64,000 nt of DNA, taken from contig JAHZLQ010000027.1 in NCBI GenBank assembly GCA_022599775.1, forward strand, positions 1 to 64,000, given 5' to 3'. Shown piece by piece: positions 8,749-18,644 of the stretch. The number at the start of each line of letters is the position of its first letter. Position 1 is the stretch's first letter. Position numbers and translations under genes: made by a program. Origin of the DNA: Gammaproteobacteria bacterium. Lineage in GTDB: Bacteria; Pseudomonadota; Gammaproteobacteria; Nevskiales; Nevskiaceae. Below the pieces are notes generated by a model that saw only the letters and a program-made list of their open reading frames with translations, did no database searches and was not told where the DNA came from.

Positions 8749-10184
8749 CACTTTTTCTTGTTGATGCCGTGAATCGCGCGTCCGTCGACGGTGAGCACGG
8801 CTTCGTGAAAGGTTTCGGCCAACGTCGGATGCGCGTGCATCGTCAGCGCCACGTCTTCTGTGGTCGCCGCGTATTCGAGCGCCAGCACCGACTCGGCGAT
8901 CATCTCGGACACATACGGTCCGACCATGTGCACGCCGAGTATGCGATCGGTCTTCACATCCGAAATCACCTTGACGAAACCGGCGGCCTGTTCGAGCGCC
9001 TTGGCGCGGCCGCTGGCGGCAAAGCTGCTGACGCCGGTCTTGATCTCGAAACCTTCGTCCTTGGCCTGCTTCTCGCTCTTGCCAACCCAGGCGACTTCAG
9101 GGGTGGTGTAGATGACCGACGGCACTGCATTGTAGTTCACCGTCGCCGCGTGACCGGCCAGGCGCTCGGCCAGCACCACGCCTTCCTCGATACCCTTGTG
9201 CGCGAGCATCGCGCCACCGATGACGTCGCCGACCGCGTAAACACCGTCGACGCTGGTCTTGTAGTTGGAATCGACCTCGACGAAACCGCGATCGGTAAGC
9301 TTCACGCCCAGTTCCTGAGCGCCGAGCGTGTCGGTGAACGGGCGACGCCCCACCGCAACGATCAGCTTGTCGAACTGCATGGTCTCGGTCTTGCCGTCGA
9401 GTTCGTACTCCACCGCCACGCCTTTCTTGTCGGCCTTGGCCGAGGCGACCTTGGCACCGAGCTTGATGTCCAGGCCCTGCTTCTTGTAGTGCTTGAGCGC
9501 TTCCTTGGCGACCTGCTCATCAACCATCGGCAGGAAGTTCGGCAGCGCTTCGAGGATCGTGACCTCGGCGCCCAGACGCGACCACACGCTGCCGAGTTCC
9601 ACACCGATCACACCGGCGCCGATCACGCCCAGCTTGCCGGGAACCGCATCGAACTCGAGCGCGCCCCAGGAATCGACGATCTTGTCGTCGTCGAAGGCGG
9701 CGATCTTCTTGAGTTCCACGGGCGCCGAACCGGTGGCGATGACCACGTTCTTTGCCGTCAGCGTTTCGGTCTTGCCGTCATGCGCGGTGAATTCGACCTT
9801 ACCGTCGCCGAGCATCTTGCCCCAGCCTTCGTAGCCGACCACGCCGGCGCCCTTGAACAACATCTTGATGCCGCTGGTCAGCGAGCGCGAGACGGTGGTC
9901 TTGCGCTTCTGCATCTGTGCCAGGTCGAGCTTCGCGCCTTCCACCGTGATGCCGTGCGCCGCGAATTCATGCTGGGCGCGGTGGTACAGCTCCGAGGATT
10001 CGAGCAATGCTTTGGACGGAATACAGCCGGCGTTGAGGCAGGTGCCCCCGAAAGCCGGCGATCCGTCACGGTTCAGCCAGGCGTCGATACAGGCGACTTT
10101 CATGCCGAGCTGTCCGGCACGAATGGCGCAGGGGTATCCGGCGGGGCCACCGCCGATAACGATCAGATCGTAGGTCTCGCTCAT
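8748..10184 (-). CDS. lpdA: Dihydrolipoyl dehydrogenase (E3)
   Basis: A 478-residue flavoprotein disulfide reductase that reoxidises dihydrolipoamide on E2 subunits with NAD+. FAD-binding GGGPAGYPCAIRAG (residues 11-24), the redox-active pair Cys49 and Cys54 in GGTCLNAGCIPSK, a second Rossmann motif (GVIGAGVIGVELG) for NAD and the C-terminal catalytic HAHPTLAETFHE are all present. It lies 144 bp downstream of sucB, so it probably serves 2-oxoglutarate dehydrogenase and may be shared with other complexes. A very long opposite-strand frame across lpdA and sucB is a codon-bias shadow. Confidence 0.97.
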   Translation of the reverse strand: MSETYDLIVIGGGPAGYPCAIRAGQLGMKVACIDAWLNRDGSPAFGGTCLNAGCIPSKALLESSELYHRAQHEFAAHGITVEGAKLDLAQMQKRKTTVSRSLTSGIKMLFKGAGVVGYEGWGKMLGDGKVEFTAHDGKTETLTAKNVVIATGSAPVELKKIAAFDDDKIVDSWGALEFDAVPGKLGVIGAGVIGVELGSVWSRLGAEVTILEALPNFLPMVDEQVAKEALKHYKKQGLDIKLGAKVASAKADKKGVAVEYELDGKTETMQFDKLIVAVGRRPFTDTLGAQELGVKLTDRGFVEVDSNYKTSVDGVYAVGDVIGGAMLAHKGIEEGVVLAERLAGHAATVNYNAVPSVIYTTPEVAWVGKSEKQAKDEGFEIKTGVSSFAASGRAKALEQAAGFVKVISDVKTDRILGVHMVGPYVSEMIAESVLALEYAATTEDVALTMHAHPTLAETFHEAVLTVDGRAIHGINKKK

Positions 10185-10328
10185 GGTCGAGTCATTTTCC
10201 TGAGGGGCGGCGCAAACGCCGCCGGTGAATGGGGGACGGGTCGAATACGGCCCGTTTCGCCGACAGACACCGGTGCGAGGCGCGCTGTCCGCACTTCACT
10301 GCACCGATGTTTCTGTCGACTGCGGCGT

Positions 10329-11567
10329 TCACACCTGAAGCAGCAAACGGCCCGGATCTTCCAGAAGTTCCTTGATCGTACGCAGGAACAGCACTGCTTC
10401 GCGGCCATCGATGATGCGATGGTCGTAGCTCAGCGCCAGATACATCATCGGGCGCACCACGATCTCGCCGTCGACGACCATCGGTCGCTGTTGGATGCCA
10501 TGCATGCCCAGAATCGCGCTCTGCGGCGGATTCAGGATCGGCGTCGACAGCAGGGAACCGAACACGCCGCCATTGGTGATCGAGAACGTGCCGCCGGTCA
10601 GATCCTCCATCGTCAGCTTGTTGTCCTTGGCACGCTGGCCGTATTCGCCGATCGCGGTTTCAATCTCAGCGAAGGACAAGGCGTCCGCGTCACGAAGAAT
10701 CGGAACCACCAGGCCACGCGGCGAGGACACGGCGATGCCGATGTCGTAGTAACCGTGGTAGACCACGTCGGTGCCGTCGATCGAGGCGTTGACCAGCGGA
10801 AAGCGCTTGAGCGCCTCGATCGTCGCCTTGACGAAGAACGACATGAATCCGAGCTTCACGCCGTGCGATTTCTCGAACTCACCCTTGAACTTGGCGCGCA
10901 GTTCGGAGACGCCCTGAAGATCGACCTCGTTGAAGGTCGTCAGCATCGCCGCCGTCTGCTGGGCCTGGACCAGGCGTTCGGCAATGCGCTGACGGATGCG
11001 CGTCATCGGCACGCGCTGCTCTTCACGCCCGCCGCTGGCCGCCGGTTTGCTCACGCTGGGCGTCGACGCCTTGGCGGCTTCGGCCTTGGCAGGCTTGGCG
11101 CCCGATTCGAGATAGCTTTCGACATCGCCCTTGGTCAGACGGCCGCCCTTGCCGCTGCCCTCGATCTGATCGGCGGACAGGCCATGTTCGGCCAGCATCT
11201 TGCGGACCGCCGGGCTCTGAGACTCATCCGCTTCGGTTTCAGGGGCCGCGGCCTTCGGGGCCGGCTCGGGGGCGGGCTCCGATTTCGGCTCGGCGCTGGC
11301 GGCCGGCTTCTCTTCGGTACCGCCGCCCTCGCCTTCGGCCAGAATCGCGATGATGTCTCCTGCCTTGACCGTGGCGCCGGCCTCGATCCGGATTTCCTTG
11401 AGCACACCGTCCGCAACGGCGGGAACTTCCAGCATGACCTTGTCGGTCTCGAGATCGACCAGGTTGTCATCGCGACGAACCTTGTCTCCAGCCTTCTTGT
11501 GCCAGGTGGCGACAGTCGCCTCGCTGACGGATTCAGGGAGGTTAGGAACTTTAACCTCTGTGCTCAT
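10329..11567 (-). CDS. sucB: 2-oxoglutarate dehydrogenase E2, dihydrolipoyllysine succinyltransferase
   Basis: A 412-residue E2 core subunit. There is one N-terminal lipoyl domain (1-75, lipoyl Lys43 in [11 protein letters not shown]), an Ala/Pro/Glu-rich hinge, a peripheral subunit-binding domain (about 115-155, [13 protein letters not shown]), a second Ala/Lys/Pro linker, and the catalytic acyltransferase domain (about 185-412) with active-site His383 and Asp387 in [12 protein letters not shown]. It transfers succinyl groups to CoA in the TCA cycle. It follows sucA by 49 bp. Confidence 0.97.
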   Translation of the reverse strand: MSTEVKVPNLPESVSEATVATWHKKAGDKVRRDDNLVDLETDKVMLEVPAVADGVLKEIRIEAGATVKAGDIIAILAEGEGGGTEEKPAASAEPKSEPAPEPAPKAAAPETEADESQSPAVRKMLAEHGLSADQIEGSGKGGRLTKGDVESYLESGAKPAKAEAAKASTPSVSKPAASGGREEQRVPMTRIRQRIAERLVQAQQTAAMLTTFNEVDLQGVSELRAKFKGEFEKSHGVKLGFMSFFVKATIEALKRFPLVNASIDGTDVVYHGYYDIGIAVSSPRGLVVPILRDADALSFAEIETAIGEYGQRAKDNKLTMEDLTGGTFSITNGGVFGSLLSTPILNPPQSAILGMHGIQQRPMVVDGEIVVRPMMYLALSYDHRIIDGREAVLFLRTIKELLEDPGRLLLQV

Positions 11568-11616
11568 TTCTATTCCTTATCAATTGGTTGTGTAACGCGC
11601 TTAAAGCTACTGTGAC

Positions 11617-14481
11617 TTATCCGCCCTTCAACACTTCGCCACCATAGAGTCCGGCCTCGACCACGGCCGCCTGCTCAGCGTTGTGCACGCGCAGATACCC
11701 GGAGGCGGTGCTCGCCGAGCCCTTGCGGGTGGCGTACTTCATTCGGTGCCGATCACCCAGCGGCACCTGCATGCGGTGCTTGATCTGATACCAGGCACCC
11801 TGATTTTCGGGTTCTTCCTGACACCACACGATCTCCTCGGCATTCGGATATTTGGCGATCTGTTCGGCGTAGGCCTGGCGCGGGAACGGGTAGAGCTGTT
11901 CGATGCGGACGATCGCCACGTCGTCGGTCTCTTTCTCCGCGCGCTTCTGGTACAGGTCGTAGTAGACCTTGCCGCTGCAGAACACGACGCGCTTGACCTT
12001 GTCGGCATCCAGATCGTCGACTTCCGGGATCACTGTCTTGAAGCTGCCGCTGGTGATGTCCTCCAGCGCGGACACCGAAAGCTTGTGGCGCAACAGCGAC
12101 TTCGGCGTCATCACGATCAGCGGCATGCGCAGACTGCGCTTCATCTGACGGCGGATCATGTGGAAGAACTGCGCGGGCGTGGACGGCACGCAGACCTGCA
12201 TGTTGTCCCCGGCGCAGAGTTGCAGATAGCGTTCCAGTCGACCGGATGAATGTTCCGGGCCCTGGCCTTCGTAGCCGTGCGGGAGGAACATGACCAAGCC
12301 GCAGAGGCGACCCCACTTCGCGTAGCCGGACGCGATGAACTGGTCGACCACGACTTGAGCGCCGTTGCCGAAATCACCGAACTGCGCTTCCCAGACCACC
12401 AGGCTGTCCGGATCGGTGGTGCTGAAGCCATACTCGAAACCGAGCACACCTTCTTCCGACAGCAGCGTGTCATTGACGACAAAGGCGCTCTTCTCGGGTA
12501 CCAGATGGCGCAGTGGCGTGATGCTCTGACCGGTCTTGCTGTCATGCACCGTGGTATGACGATGAAAGAAGGTGCCGCGCCGCGAGTCCTGGCCGCACAG
12601 ACGCACCGCGAAGCCCTCGTTGACCAGCAGTGCGTAGGCGGTGTTTTCCGCGAACCCCCAGTCCATCGGCTGCTCACCGGCGGCCATCTTGGCACGATCG
12701 TTCCAGATCTTGGCGACGCGCGGGTGCAGTTCGAAACCTTCGGGCAGGGTCAGCAGCTTGTCCCAGAGCGAACGGATGGTCTCGAGGCTGCCGGCGGTTT
12801 CGGCCGGCGTCTCCCAGGTGCCCTGAAGGTAGTTGCTCCAGTTCACGGTGTACTTGTTGCCTACCAGGCCCAGTGTGGTCCGCGCGATGTTCTCGCCCTT
12901 GTCGAGGCCGTCGCGGTAGGCCTGAACCATGGCGTCGCCGTCGTCGGCCGTGATCGTGCCTTCCTCGACGAGCTTCTTCGCATACAGCGTCATCGTGGTG
13001 GGCTGCTTGCGGATCGCGTTGTACATCAGCGGCTGCGTCACCGCCGGCTCGTCGGCCTCGTTGTGGCCATGACGCCGGTAGCAGCACAGGTCGATCAGCA
13101 CGTCCTTGTTGAATTCGTTGCGGAATTCCATCGCCAGCCGCGTGACGAACACCACGGCTTCGGGATCGTCCCCGTTGACATGGAACACCGGCGCCTCAAG
13201 CATCTTGGCGAGATCGGTGCAATAACGTGAGGTTCTCGATTCGTGGCCGTCACGGGCCTCGATCGGATTCGGCGTGGTGAAGCCGATCTGATTGTTGACG
13301 ATGATGTGCACCGTGCCGCCGGTGGAGTAGCCCTTGGCGTGCGACAGCTGCATGGTCTCCATGACCACGCCCTGTCCGGCAAATGCCGCGTCACCGTGAA
13401 TCAGCAGCGGCACCACGCGTTCGCCGCGCTCGTCGTTGCGCCGGATCTGACGCGCTTTGACCGAACCTTCGACGACCGGATTCACGATCTCGAGATGCGA
13501 GGGGTTGAACGCGAGAACCAGATGCAGGCGCTTGCCGAGAATTTCCACGTCGGTCGAGAAGCCCATGTGGTACTTCACGTCGCCGGCCTTCTTCAGATCC
13601 TCGGCCTTGTACTTGCCTTCGAACTCCGCGAACAGATCCTTCGGCGACTTGCCGAGGATGTTGACCAGCACATTGAGACGGCCGCGATGGGCCATGCCGA
13701 TGACGATGTCCTCGACGTCGCGCTCGGCGCAGACGCGCATGATCTCGTCCATCGCCGGAATCAGCGAATCGCCACCTTCCAGCGAGAATCGCTTCTGCCC
13801 GACGTACTTGGTATGCAGGTAGCGTTCGATGCCTTCTGCGGCCACCAGTTGCTTGAGCAGGTCCTGCTTGCGCTCGGCGCTCGGCCGCTGCTGAAATGCG
13901 TTGCCCTCCAGGCGCTTCTGAATCCACCGCTTCTCGGTGGTTTCCGTGATGTACATGTATTCCGCGCCGATCGTGTCGGTATATACCGACTTGACGATGC
14001 GGATGATCTCCCGCAGCGGCAACTGATCGGCTGCGGCCAGGGTTCCGGTATTGAACACCGTGTCCATGTCGGCTTCGGTGAGGCCGTGGAATGCCGGATC
14101 GAGATCGGGAATGCTCGGCAACGCAGCGATGCCCAGCGGGTCCAGTCGGGCGGCCTGATGACCGCGCATGCGGTAGTAGTTGATCAGGCGAAGGACCGCG
14201 CCCTGCTTTTCGAAGGCCTCGGCCGAGGCGCCACCAACCTCGGCGATGTGCGAGCCTGGCCGGCGATCACGCGCCAAGCGCTCGAACTTGGCGACAATTT
14301 CGCTGTGCGGCTGTTCGGCGACAAGCTCCCCGCCCTGAAGCCCGCGAAAATACGCGCGCCAGTGCGGCTCCACCGAGTCCGGATCTTCAAGGTATTGCTC
14401 GTAATACCCTTCGACATAGGCAGCGTTCCCGCCGCTGATCGAGGATGTATCGACGAAGGTTTGATATTTGCTGCCACTCAT
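11617..14481 (-). CDS. sucA: 2-oxoglutarate dehydrogenase E1 component
   Basis: A 954-residue thiamine-diphosphate-dependent E1 that decarboxylates 2-oxoglutarate and succinylates E2. It begins with the E. coli-like N-terminal segment YVEGYYEQYLEDPDSV. GMAHRGRLNVLVNILGK, the ThDP/Mg region around FHVNGDDPEAV and CCYRRHGHNEADEPA, and the C-terminal CQEEPENQGAW segment are intact. Size matches the homodimeric E1 family. It starts 42 bp after galU and leads the sucA-sucB-lpdA run. Confidence 0.98.
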   Translation of the reverse strand: MSGSKYQTFVDTSSISGGNAAYVEGYYEQYLEDPDSVEPHWRAYFRGLQGGELVAEQPHSEIVAKFERLARDRRPGSHIAEVGGASAEAFEKQGAVLRLINYYRMRGHQAARLDPLGIAALPSIPDLDPAFHGLTEADMDTVFNTGTLAAADQLPLREIIRIVKSVYTDTIGAEYMYITETTEKRWIQKRLEGNAFQQRPSAERKQDLLKQLVAAEGIERYLHTKYVGQKRFSLEGGDSLIPAMDEIMRVCAERDVEDIVIGMAHRGRLNVLVNILGKSPKDLFAEFEGKYKAEDLKKAGDVKYHMGFSTDVEILGKRLHLVLAFNPSHLEIVNPVVEGSVKARQIRRNDERGERVVPLLIHGDAAFAGQGVVMETMQLSHAKGYSTGGTVHIIVNNQIGFTTPNPIEARDGHESRTSRYCTDLAKMLEAPVFHVNGDDPEAVVFVTRLAMEFRNEFNKDVLIDLCCYRRHGHNEADEPAVTQPLMYNAIRKQPTTMTLYAKKLVEEGTITADDGDAMVQAYRDGLDKGENIARTTLGLVGNKYTVNWSNYLQGTWETPAETAGSLETIRSLWDKLLTLPEGFELHPRVAKIWNDRAKMAAGEQPMDWGFAENTAYALLVNEGFAVRLCGQDSRRGTFFHRHTTVHDSKTGQSITPLRHLVPEKSAFVVNDTLLSEEGVLGFEYGFSTTDPDSLVVWEAQFGDFGNGAQVVVDQFIASGYAKWGRLCGLVMFLPHGYEGQGPEHSSGRLERYLQLCAGDNMQVCVPSTPAQFFHMIRRQMKRSLRMPLIVMTPKSLLRHKLSVSALEDITSGSFKTVIPEVDDLDADKVKRVVFCSGKVYYDLYQKRAEKETDDVAIVRIEQLYPFPRQAYAEQIAKYPNAEEIVWCQEEPENQGAWYQIKHRMQVPLGDRHRMKYATRKGSASTASGYLRVHNAEQAAVVEAGLYGGEVLKGG

Positions 14482-14523
14482 GGGCTGTCAGGTCCTTGGC
14501 TCCGTCATCGCTGGAGTCGTTCG

Positions 14524-15429
14524 TTACTGGCCGGAGGCTTGCGCCGGCGGGGTGTCGAGTTTCGAGGCAACGTCTTTCAGGTAGCTCCTGAAATCGTCCG
14601 CCAGTTCCGGGTGCTTCAAGGCATATTCGACGTTGGCCTTGAGATAGCCGAGCTTGCTGCCGCAGTCATAGCGCGTACCTTCGAATTCGTAGGCCAGCAC
14701 CGTCTGCTCCTGGATCATCATGCTGATCGCGTCGGTCAGCTGGATCTCGCCGCCAGCGCCGCGCGGAGTGCGCTCCAGCAGCTTGAAGATGCGCGGCGTG
14801 AGAATGTACCGCCCGACCACGCCCAGGTTCGACGGCGCGTCTTCGGGTTTCGGCTTTTCGACGATGCGACGAATCTCGCCCAAGCCCGGCCCGACCGGCT
14901 GCACGTCGACCACGCCGTAGGCGCTGATTTCTTCCTTGGGCACGCGCTGCGTGGCAATCACGCTGGTGCCGTATTCCTGATAGACCCGCTGCATCTGCGC
15001 CAGGCAGGGCCGCAGTCGACCATCGATAAGGTCGTCAGCAAGAATCACCGAGAAATCCTCGTCGCCGACAGCCGGCCATGCGCACAGCACAGCATGGCCC
15101 AATCCCAGAGCCTCGGCCTGACGGATGAAGATGCAGGTGATGCCGGGCGGCAGAATTTCGTGAACGGCCTCGAGTAGCTTGGTCTTGCCGCGATTCTCCA
15201 ACTCTGTTTCGAGTTCGTAGGCCTTGTCGAAGTGATCCATGATGGAATTCTTCGAACGGCCGGTAATGAACACCAATTCCTCGGCGCCGGCACTGATCGC
15301 TTCCTGGACGGCGTACTGAATCAGCGGTTTGTCGACGACAGGAAGCATTTCCTTGGCGCTGGCCTTGGTGGCCGGAAGAAATCTAGTGCCAAGTCCTGCG
15401 ACGGGGAATACCGCCTTGCGTATGCGCAT
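14524..15429 (-). CDS. galU: UTP-glucose-1-phosphate uridylyltransferase
   Basis: A 301-residue nucleotidyltransferase making UDP-glucose from UTP and glucose-1-phosphate for envelope polysaccharides. The N-terminal GLGTRFLPATKASAKEML signature (residues 12-29), VDKPLIQYAV, and the later FILADDL-like and CGSKLGYLKANVEYAL segments are typical. The last 15 or so residues (Pro/Ala/Gln-rich) are not conserved. It lies immediately upstream of sucA on the same strand with only 42 bp between them, so the two may share a transcript, an uncommon partnership. Confidence 0.95.
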   Translation of the reverse strand: MRIRKAVFPVAGLGTRFLPATKASAKEMLPVVDKPLIQYAVQEAISAGAEELVFITGRSKNSIMDHFDKAYELETELENRGKTKLLEAVHEILPPGITCIFIRQAEALGLGHAVLCAWPAVGDEDFSVILADDLIDGRLRPCLAQMQRVYQEYGTSVIATQRVPKEEISAYGVVDVQPVGPGLGEIRRIVEKPKPEDAPSNLGVVGRYILTPRIFKLLERTPRGAGGEIQLTDAISMMIQEQTVLAYEFEGTRYDCGSKLGYLKANVEYALKHPELADDFRSYLKDVASKLDTPPAQASGQ

Positions 15430-15491
15430 CGAGTCGTCCTCTATGGGTTAGTGGGCGAAGAAGTGAAATCGCGATAATTCAGCGCGATAGT

Positions 15492-16370
15492 CTAACGCAG
15501 CCCTGCTTGAAGATGGCCGAGCACATGAACCTCGCTCGCATTCCGTCCCAACAGGCCGTACTCGATCCCGGCCTCGCCTTCGGCCCATTTCAGCGTGGCT
15601 TTGCCCGGCAGAAAGATCGGCCGCTTGAATTCGATGTCCACGCTGCGGGTGGCCTGCGCGCAGGCGCGTTCAAGCTCGGCGCAGCAACGTGCCTGCGTCC
15701 ACATGCCGTGCGCAATGGCGCGCTTGAAGCCGAACAGTTTGGCGCTGAGCGCATGCAGGTGGATCGGGTTGTAGTCGCCGGCGACTTTCGCATAGCGACG
15801 GCCGGTGTCTTCGGCGATGTCGATCGTCATCGAGTTCTGGCTTTCAACCAGACTTGCCGGCGCGCCCGGCGGTTTGCGGAAGCCACCTCCGTTCTTTTCC
15901 TTGATGCGGTGCAGGATCGTCATGGTCGAACGCCAGGCCGGCGCTTCGTCGTCCTTGCCGCGACATTCCGTATTGACGTCAATCTCCAGCCCCATCTTGA
16001 CGCGGCGCAGCTGCCCCACGTCAACCGAGAAACTGAGCGTTTCAAGGGCCTCGATCGGGCGCAACTGCTCGATCGAGTTGCGCAGATGCACCATGCCCAG
16101 CAAGGGAATCGGGAAGCCCTTGCGATTCATCACCTGCAGATGAATCGGCGCAACCAGCACCTGCGGATAGCTGACCGGCAAGTGGGAGGTGGAATCGAAA
16201 CCGCAGACCGTCCGGTAGGCCGCCAAGGCGCGTGGATTCACGGAGACCCCGTCGATTCGCGTCGCGAGATCGGGCACCGGCGTGGATTCGTCGGGACGTC
16301 GTCGCACGGTCGTGAGCGCGGCGATCATCGCGGGAGCGACGGCCGGCATCGTCTGAAGCTGAGTGGTCAT
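15492..16370 (-). CDS. MaoC-like double-hotdog acyl dehydratase
   Basis: A 292-residue protein with two hotdog folds. The second half carries the hydratase-2 motif: AGDYNPIHLHALSAKLFGF, with the catalytic Asp and His, followed by AIAHGMW. The first half (about 60-160) is a degenerate hotdog. Members of this family hydrate enoyl thioesters or dehydrate 3-hydroxyacyl thioesters, as in the HtdX/HtdY group. A high-molecular-weight FabG that would be a natural partner lies 34 kb away (49339-50757). It ends 61 bp before galU begins and starts 38 bp after ccmI. The substrate cannot be read from sequence. Confidence 0.85.
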   Translation of the reverse strand: MTTQLQTMPAVAPAMIAALTTVRRRPDESTPVPDLATRIDGVSVNPRALAAYRTVCGFDSTSHLPVSYPQVLVAPIHLQVMNRKGFPIPLLGMVHLRNSIEQLRPIEALETLSFSVDVGQLRRVKMGLEIDVNTECRGKDDEAPAWRSTMTILHRIKEKNGGGFRKPPGAPASLVESQNSMTIDIAEDTGRRYAKVAGDYNPIHLHALSAKLFGFKRAIAHGMWTQARCCAELERACAQATRSVDIEFKRPIFLPGKATLKWAEGEAGIEYGLLGRNASEVHVLGHLQAGLR

Positions 16371-16408
16371 TGCGAAAACTCGCGAAGGATTGGAAATCGT
16401 GAATTCCG

Positions 16409-17686
16409 CTATTGCAGCACTTGGTCGATGACCAGGTCAACGCGATCGCCCGAAGATGACGCATCGATCGTTTTTTGCGCCTGCAGATCACCCGGTCCCG
16501 GGATCGCGTCACCGTCCTCGGAGAGGCGCGCGGTCAGCACCCAGCGATCGAACTGCGAAAGACGCGCCGACGGGATCATCGCCATCGAATCATCGAGCCG
16601 CACCTCGATCGGCCAGTGATCGACGGCCAGACGTTGCACCGCCAAGGGCATCGGCGGCCCCGACTCGGCCTTGGCGAACACGAACAGCTTCATGCCCTGC
16701 GCGCGCGCGCGCAATTCCGGCGACAGTTCGATCCGCAGAGTGACACCGACCGTTTCCGCCGGGTTCGGCCCCGGGCCATCGGCCTGGGCGGAGGCCGTTG
16801 AACTCACCGGCTCGTCCGTGGCCAGGGAGGCGACTTGTTCATCACGAGCTTCGACCTGGGCCAGCCGCTGACGCAGCGTTTCGCGTACGTCATCGGGCAG
16901 CTCGGGCTGCGCCAGCAGACGCCGCCAGTACACGGCAGCGTTGTCGTTGTCGCCGGCCTGCAAGGCGGCCAGGCCGGCATAGAACAAGGCCTTGCCCTGC
17001 TCGGGCGCGATCTCCAGCGCCTGGTCCAGCAGCATGCGCGGGCGGCCACTCCAGGCATTCCCGTTCGACAGCGCGACGGCTTCGGCCTCATCGGTCAGCC
17101 AATCGGCCGACTGGTTGTTCGAAAGGCGGTTGGCCTGCGCAAACGCCTGCGCGGACGCGGCGTAGCGCTGCATCGTCCCATAGGTGCGCCCCAGCAGAGC
17201 ATAGCCTTCCGCGTCCGGAGACTGCTCCATGCGCGCGGCAAGGCTTGCCACCAGATCGTCGATCTGCTGCGGAGACGCCGCAAGCTCTGATCCGCCGCCG
17301 GCCTCCAGCCCGATCGAGCGCCATTGTCCGCCCAGGGCGTAACCGCCCAAGCCCAGCGCCGGAAGCAGCACGAGCACCAGCCAGGCCGGCCCCAAGCCGC
17401 CGCGGTCCTGAGCAGCCTTTGCCGCCGGTTCGGTCGAAGGCGCTGCCGGCGATTCGGCGTCGTCAAGCAGCCGCCGCCCGAGTTCGGCCTTGGCATTGTC
17501 GAATTCATCGGGCGCAAGCGTTCCCGAGGCATGCTCCAGCTCCAGCTCGGACAGGCGTTGCCGATACATCGCGATATTGGCGCCAGCGCGATCGACACCG
17601 GCGTCAGCCGGTGCCGGGCGCCACCACGGCCGCGTGACCACGGCGACGGTGGCAAACGCCAGAATCGTCAGTAACAGCCAGATCAC
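16409..17686 (-). CDS. ccmI: Cytochrome c maturation protein CcmI
   Basis: A 425-residue inner-membrane apocytochrome chaperone. The first membrane helix (IWLLLTILAFATVAVVT) is followed by a cytoplasmic coiled region (YRQRLSELELEHASG), a second helix around residues 95-115, and a periplasmic TPR domain (about 140-290). The C-terminal extension has the beta-rich cytochrome-binding type domain. I start at GTG 17686, which overlaps the ccmH stop as GTGA. The longer frame to 17818 would lie over ccmH. Last gene of the ccm operon. Confidence 0.92.
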   Translation of the reverse strand: MIWLLLTILAFATVAVVTRPWWRPAPADAGVDRAGANIAMYRQRLSELELEHASGTLAPDEFDNAKAELGRRLLDDAESPAAPSTEPAAKAAQDRGGLGPAWLVLVLLPALGLGGYALGGQWRSIGLEAGGGSELAASPQQIDDLVASLAARMEQSPDAEGYALLGRTYGTMQRYAASAQAFAQANRLSNNQSADWLTDEAEAVALSNGNAWSGRPRMLLDQALEIAPEQGKALFYAGLAALQAGDNDNAAVYWRRLLAQPELPDDVRETLRQRLAQVEARDEQVASLATDEPVSSTASAQADGPGPNPAETVGVTLRIELSPELRARAQGMKLFVFAKAESGPPMPLAVQRLAVDHWPIEVRLDDSMAMIPSARLSQFDRWVLTARLSEDGDAIPGPGDLQAQKTIDASSSGDRVDLVIDQVLQ

Positions 17687-18126
17687 GGATTCTCTCTTTC
17701 CAGAAGTCGACGCAGCCGCTCCTGATCCGGAGCCGAGGGTTCGCTTTTGGCGGTACGTCGCCCGCTTCGCCAGGCGATGAATGCTGCCAGCAGCAGAATC
17801 AGGAACGGCCCGACCCAAAGCACAATCGTCTTGCGTTCCAGTGGCGGCTTGTACAGCACGAAGTCGCCGTAGCGATCCGACATGTAGTCCAGAATCTCCT
17901 GGTCGCTACGACCGGCCTCGATCTGCGTCCGGACCTGTTCGCGAAGGTCGTTGGCGAGATCGGCGTTGGATTCGGCAATGCTCTGGTTCTGGCAGACCAG
18001 ACAGCGCAACTGATGCACCAGCGATTGGTAGCGCGCTTGCTGTTCCGGTTCCAAAGCCCAGGCCGAGGTCATCGCGCCCATCCAGAGCCCCGCAATCATC
18101 GCGGCGGAAAGGCCCATGCGGGTCAT
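17683..18126 (-). CDS. ccmH: Cytochrome c maturation thiol protein CcmH
   Basis: A 147-residue CcmH/CycL/NrfF-family protein. A signal peptide (about 1-24) precedes a periplasmic three-helix domain with the redox pair Cys42 and Cys45 (LRCLVCQNQS). A single C-terminal membrane helix follows (about 105-122, VLWVGPFLILLLAAFIAW). It keeps apocytochrome CXXCH cysteines reduced for haem ligation by CcmF. The ATG overlaps the ccmG stop. It is the short, single-domain type, with CcmI encoded separately. Confidence 0.96.
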   Translation of the reverse strand: MTRMGLSAAMIAGLWMGAMTSAWALEPEQQARYQSLVHQLRCLVCQNQSIAESNADLANDLREQVRTQIEAGRSDQEILDYMSDRYGDFVLYKPPLERKTIVLWVGPFLILLLAAFIAWRSGRRTAKSEPSAPDQERLRRLLERENP

Positions 18127-18638
18127 GGGCGGACCCCCAGGCGGGGCGCCACTTCGGTCTGCCAGTCGTGCACGGTCATGGGTCCGATCTGTTTGTAGAC
18201 GATGCTGCCACCAGCGTCGATCACGAAGGTTTCCGGAACGCCGTAGACGCCCCAGTCGAGCCCGGCGGCCCCTTCGACATCCTGAGCAATCTCGCCGAAC
18301 GGGTTACCGTGGCGCGCCAGCCAGCGCTGCGCGTCCGCGCGCGAATCCTTGTAGTTGATGCCGACGATGTTCACGTCACTTCTCGCTGCGAGTTGCATCA
18401 TCAGCGGATGTTCTTCCAGGCAGGGGCGACACCAGCTCGCCCAGTAGTTGATGAGCAGCGGACGCCCGCGCAGCGCCGCGTCGTCGATCGTCCGCGAACC
18501 GTCGAGGCTGGGCAGCGAGAACGCCGGCATCGGCTTGCCGACCAGCGGCGAAGGCACCTTGCGCGGATCAAGCTTCAAACCCACGGCGAGAAAGCCCACC
18601 AGAACGAAGACCAGCGCGATCGGTATGAGATATCTCAT
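18123..18638 (-). CDS. ccmG: Thiol:disulfide interchange protein CcmG/DsbE
   Basis: A 171-residue membrane-anchored thioredoxin-like protein. The N-terminal helix (about 4-21) anchors it. The active site is WASWCRPC (Cys70, Cys73), and the cis-proline GVPETFV segment is present. It supplies reductant to CcmH or apocytochrome c. The start lies 6 bp after the ccmF stop. Confidence 0.97.
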   Translation of the reverse strand: MRYLIPIALVFVLVGFLAVGLKLDPRKVPSPLVGKPMPAFSLPSLDGSRTIDDAALRGRPLLINYWASWCRPCLEEHPLMMQLAARSDVNIVGINYKDSRADAQRWLARHGNPFGEIAQDVEGAAGLDWGVYGVPETFVIDAGGSIVYKQIGPMTVHDWQTEVAPRLGVRP

Positions 18639-18644
18639 CGAGGC

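Noticed and set aside
8769..11615. Plus-strand open frame of 948 codons opposite lpdA and sucB
   Set aside because: Shadow of GC-rich codon use. The translation has no family features, while the opposite strand encodes two clear enzymes.
13243..15177. Plus-strand open frame of 644 codons opposite sucA and galU
   Set aside because: Antisense shadow of conserved genes; composition rich in Arg, His and Gly without motifs.
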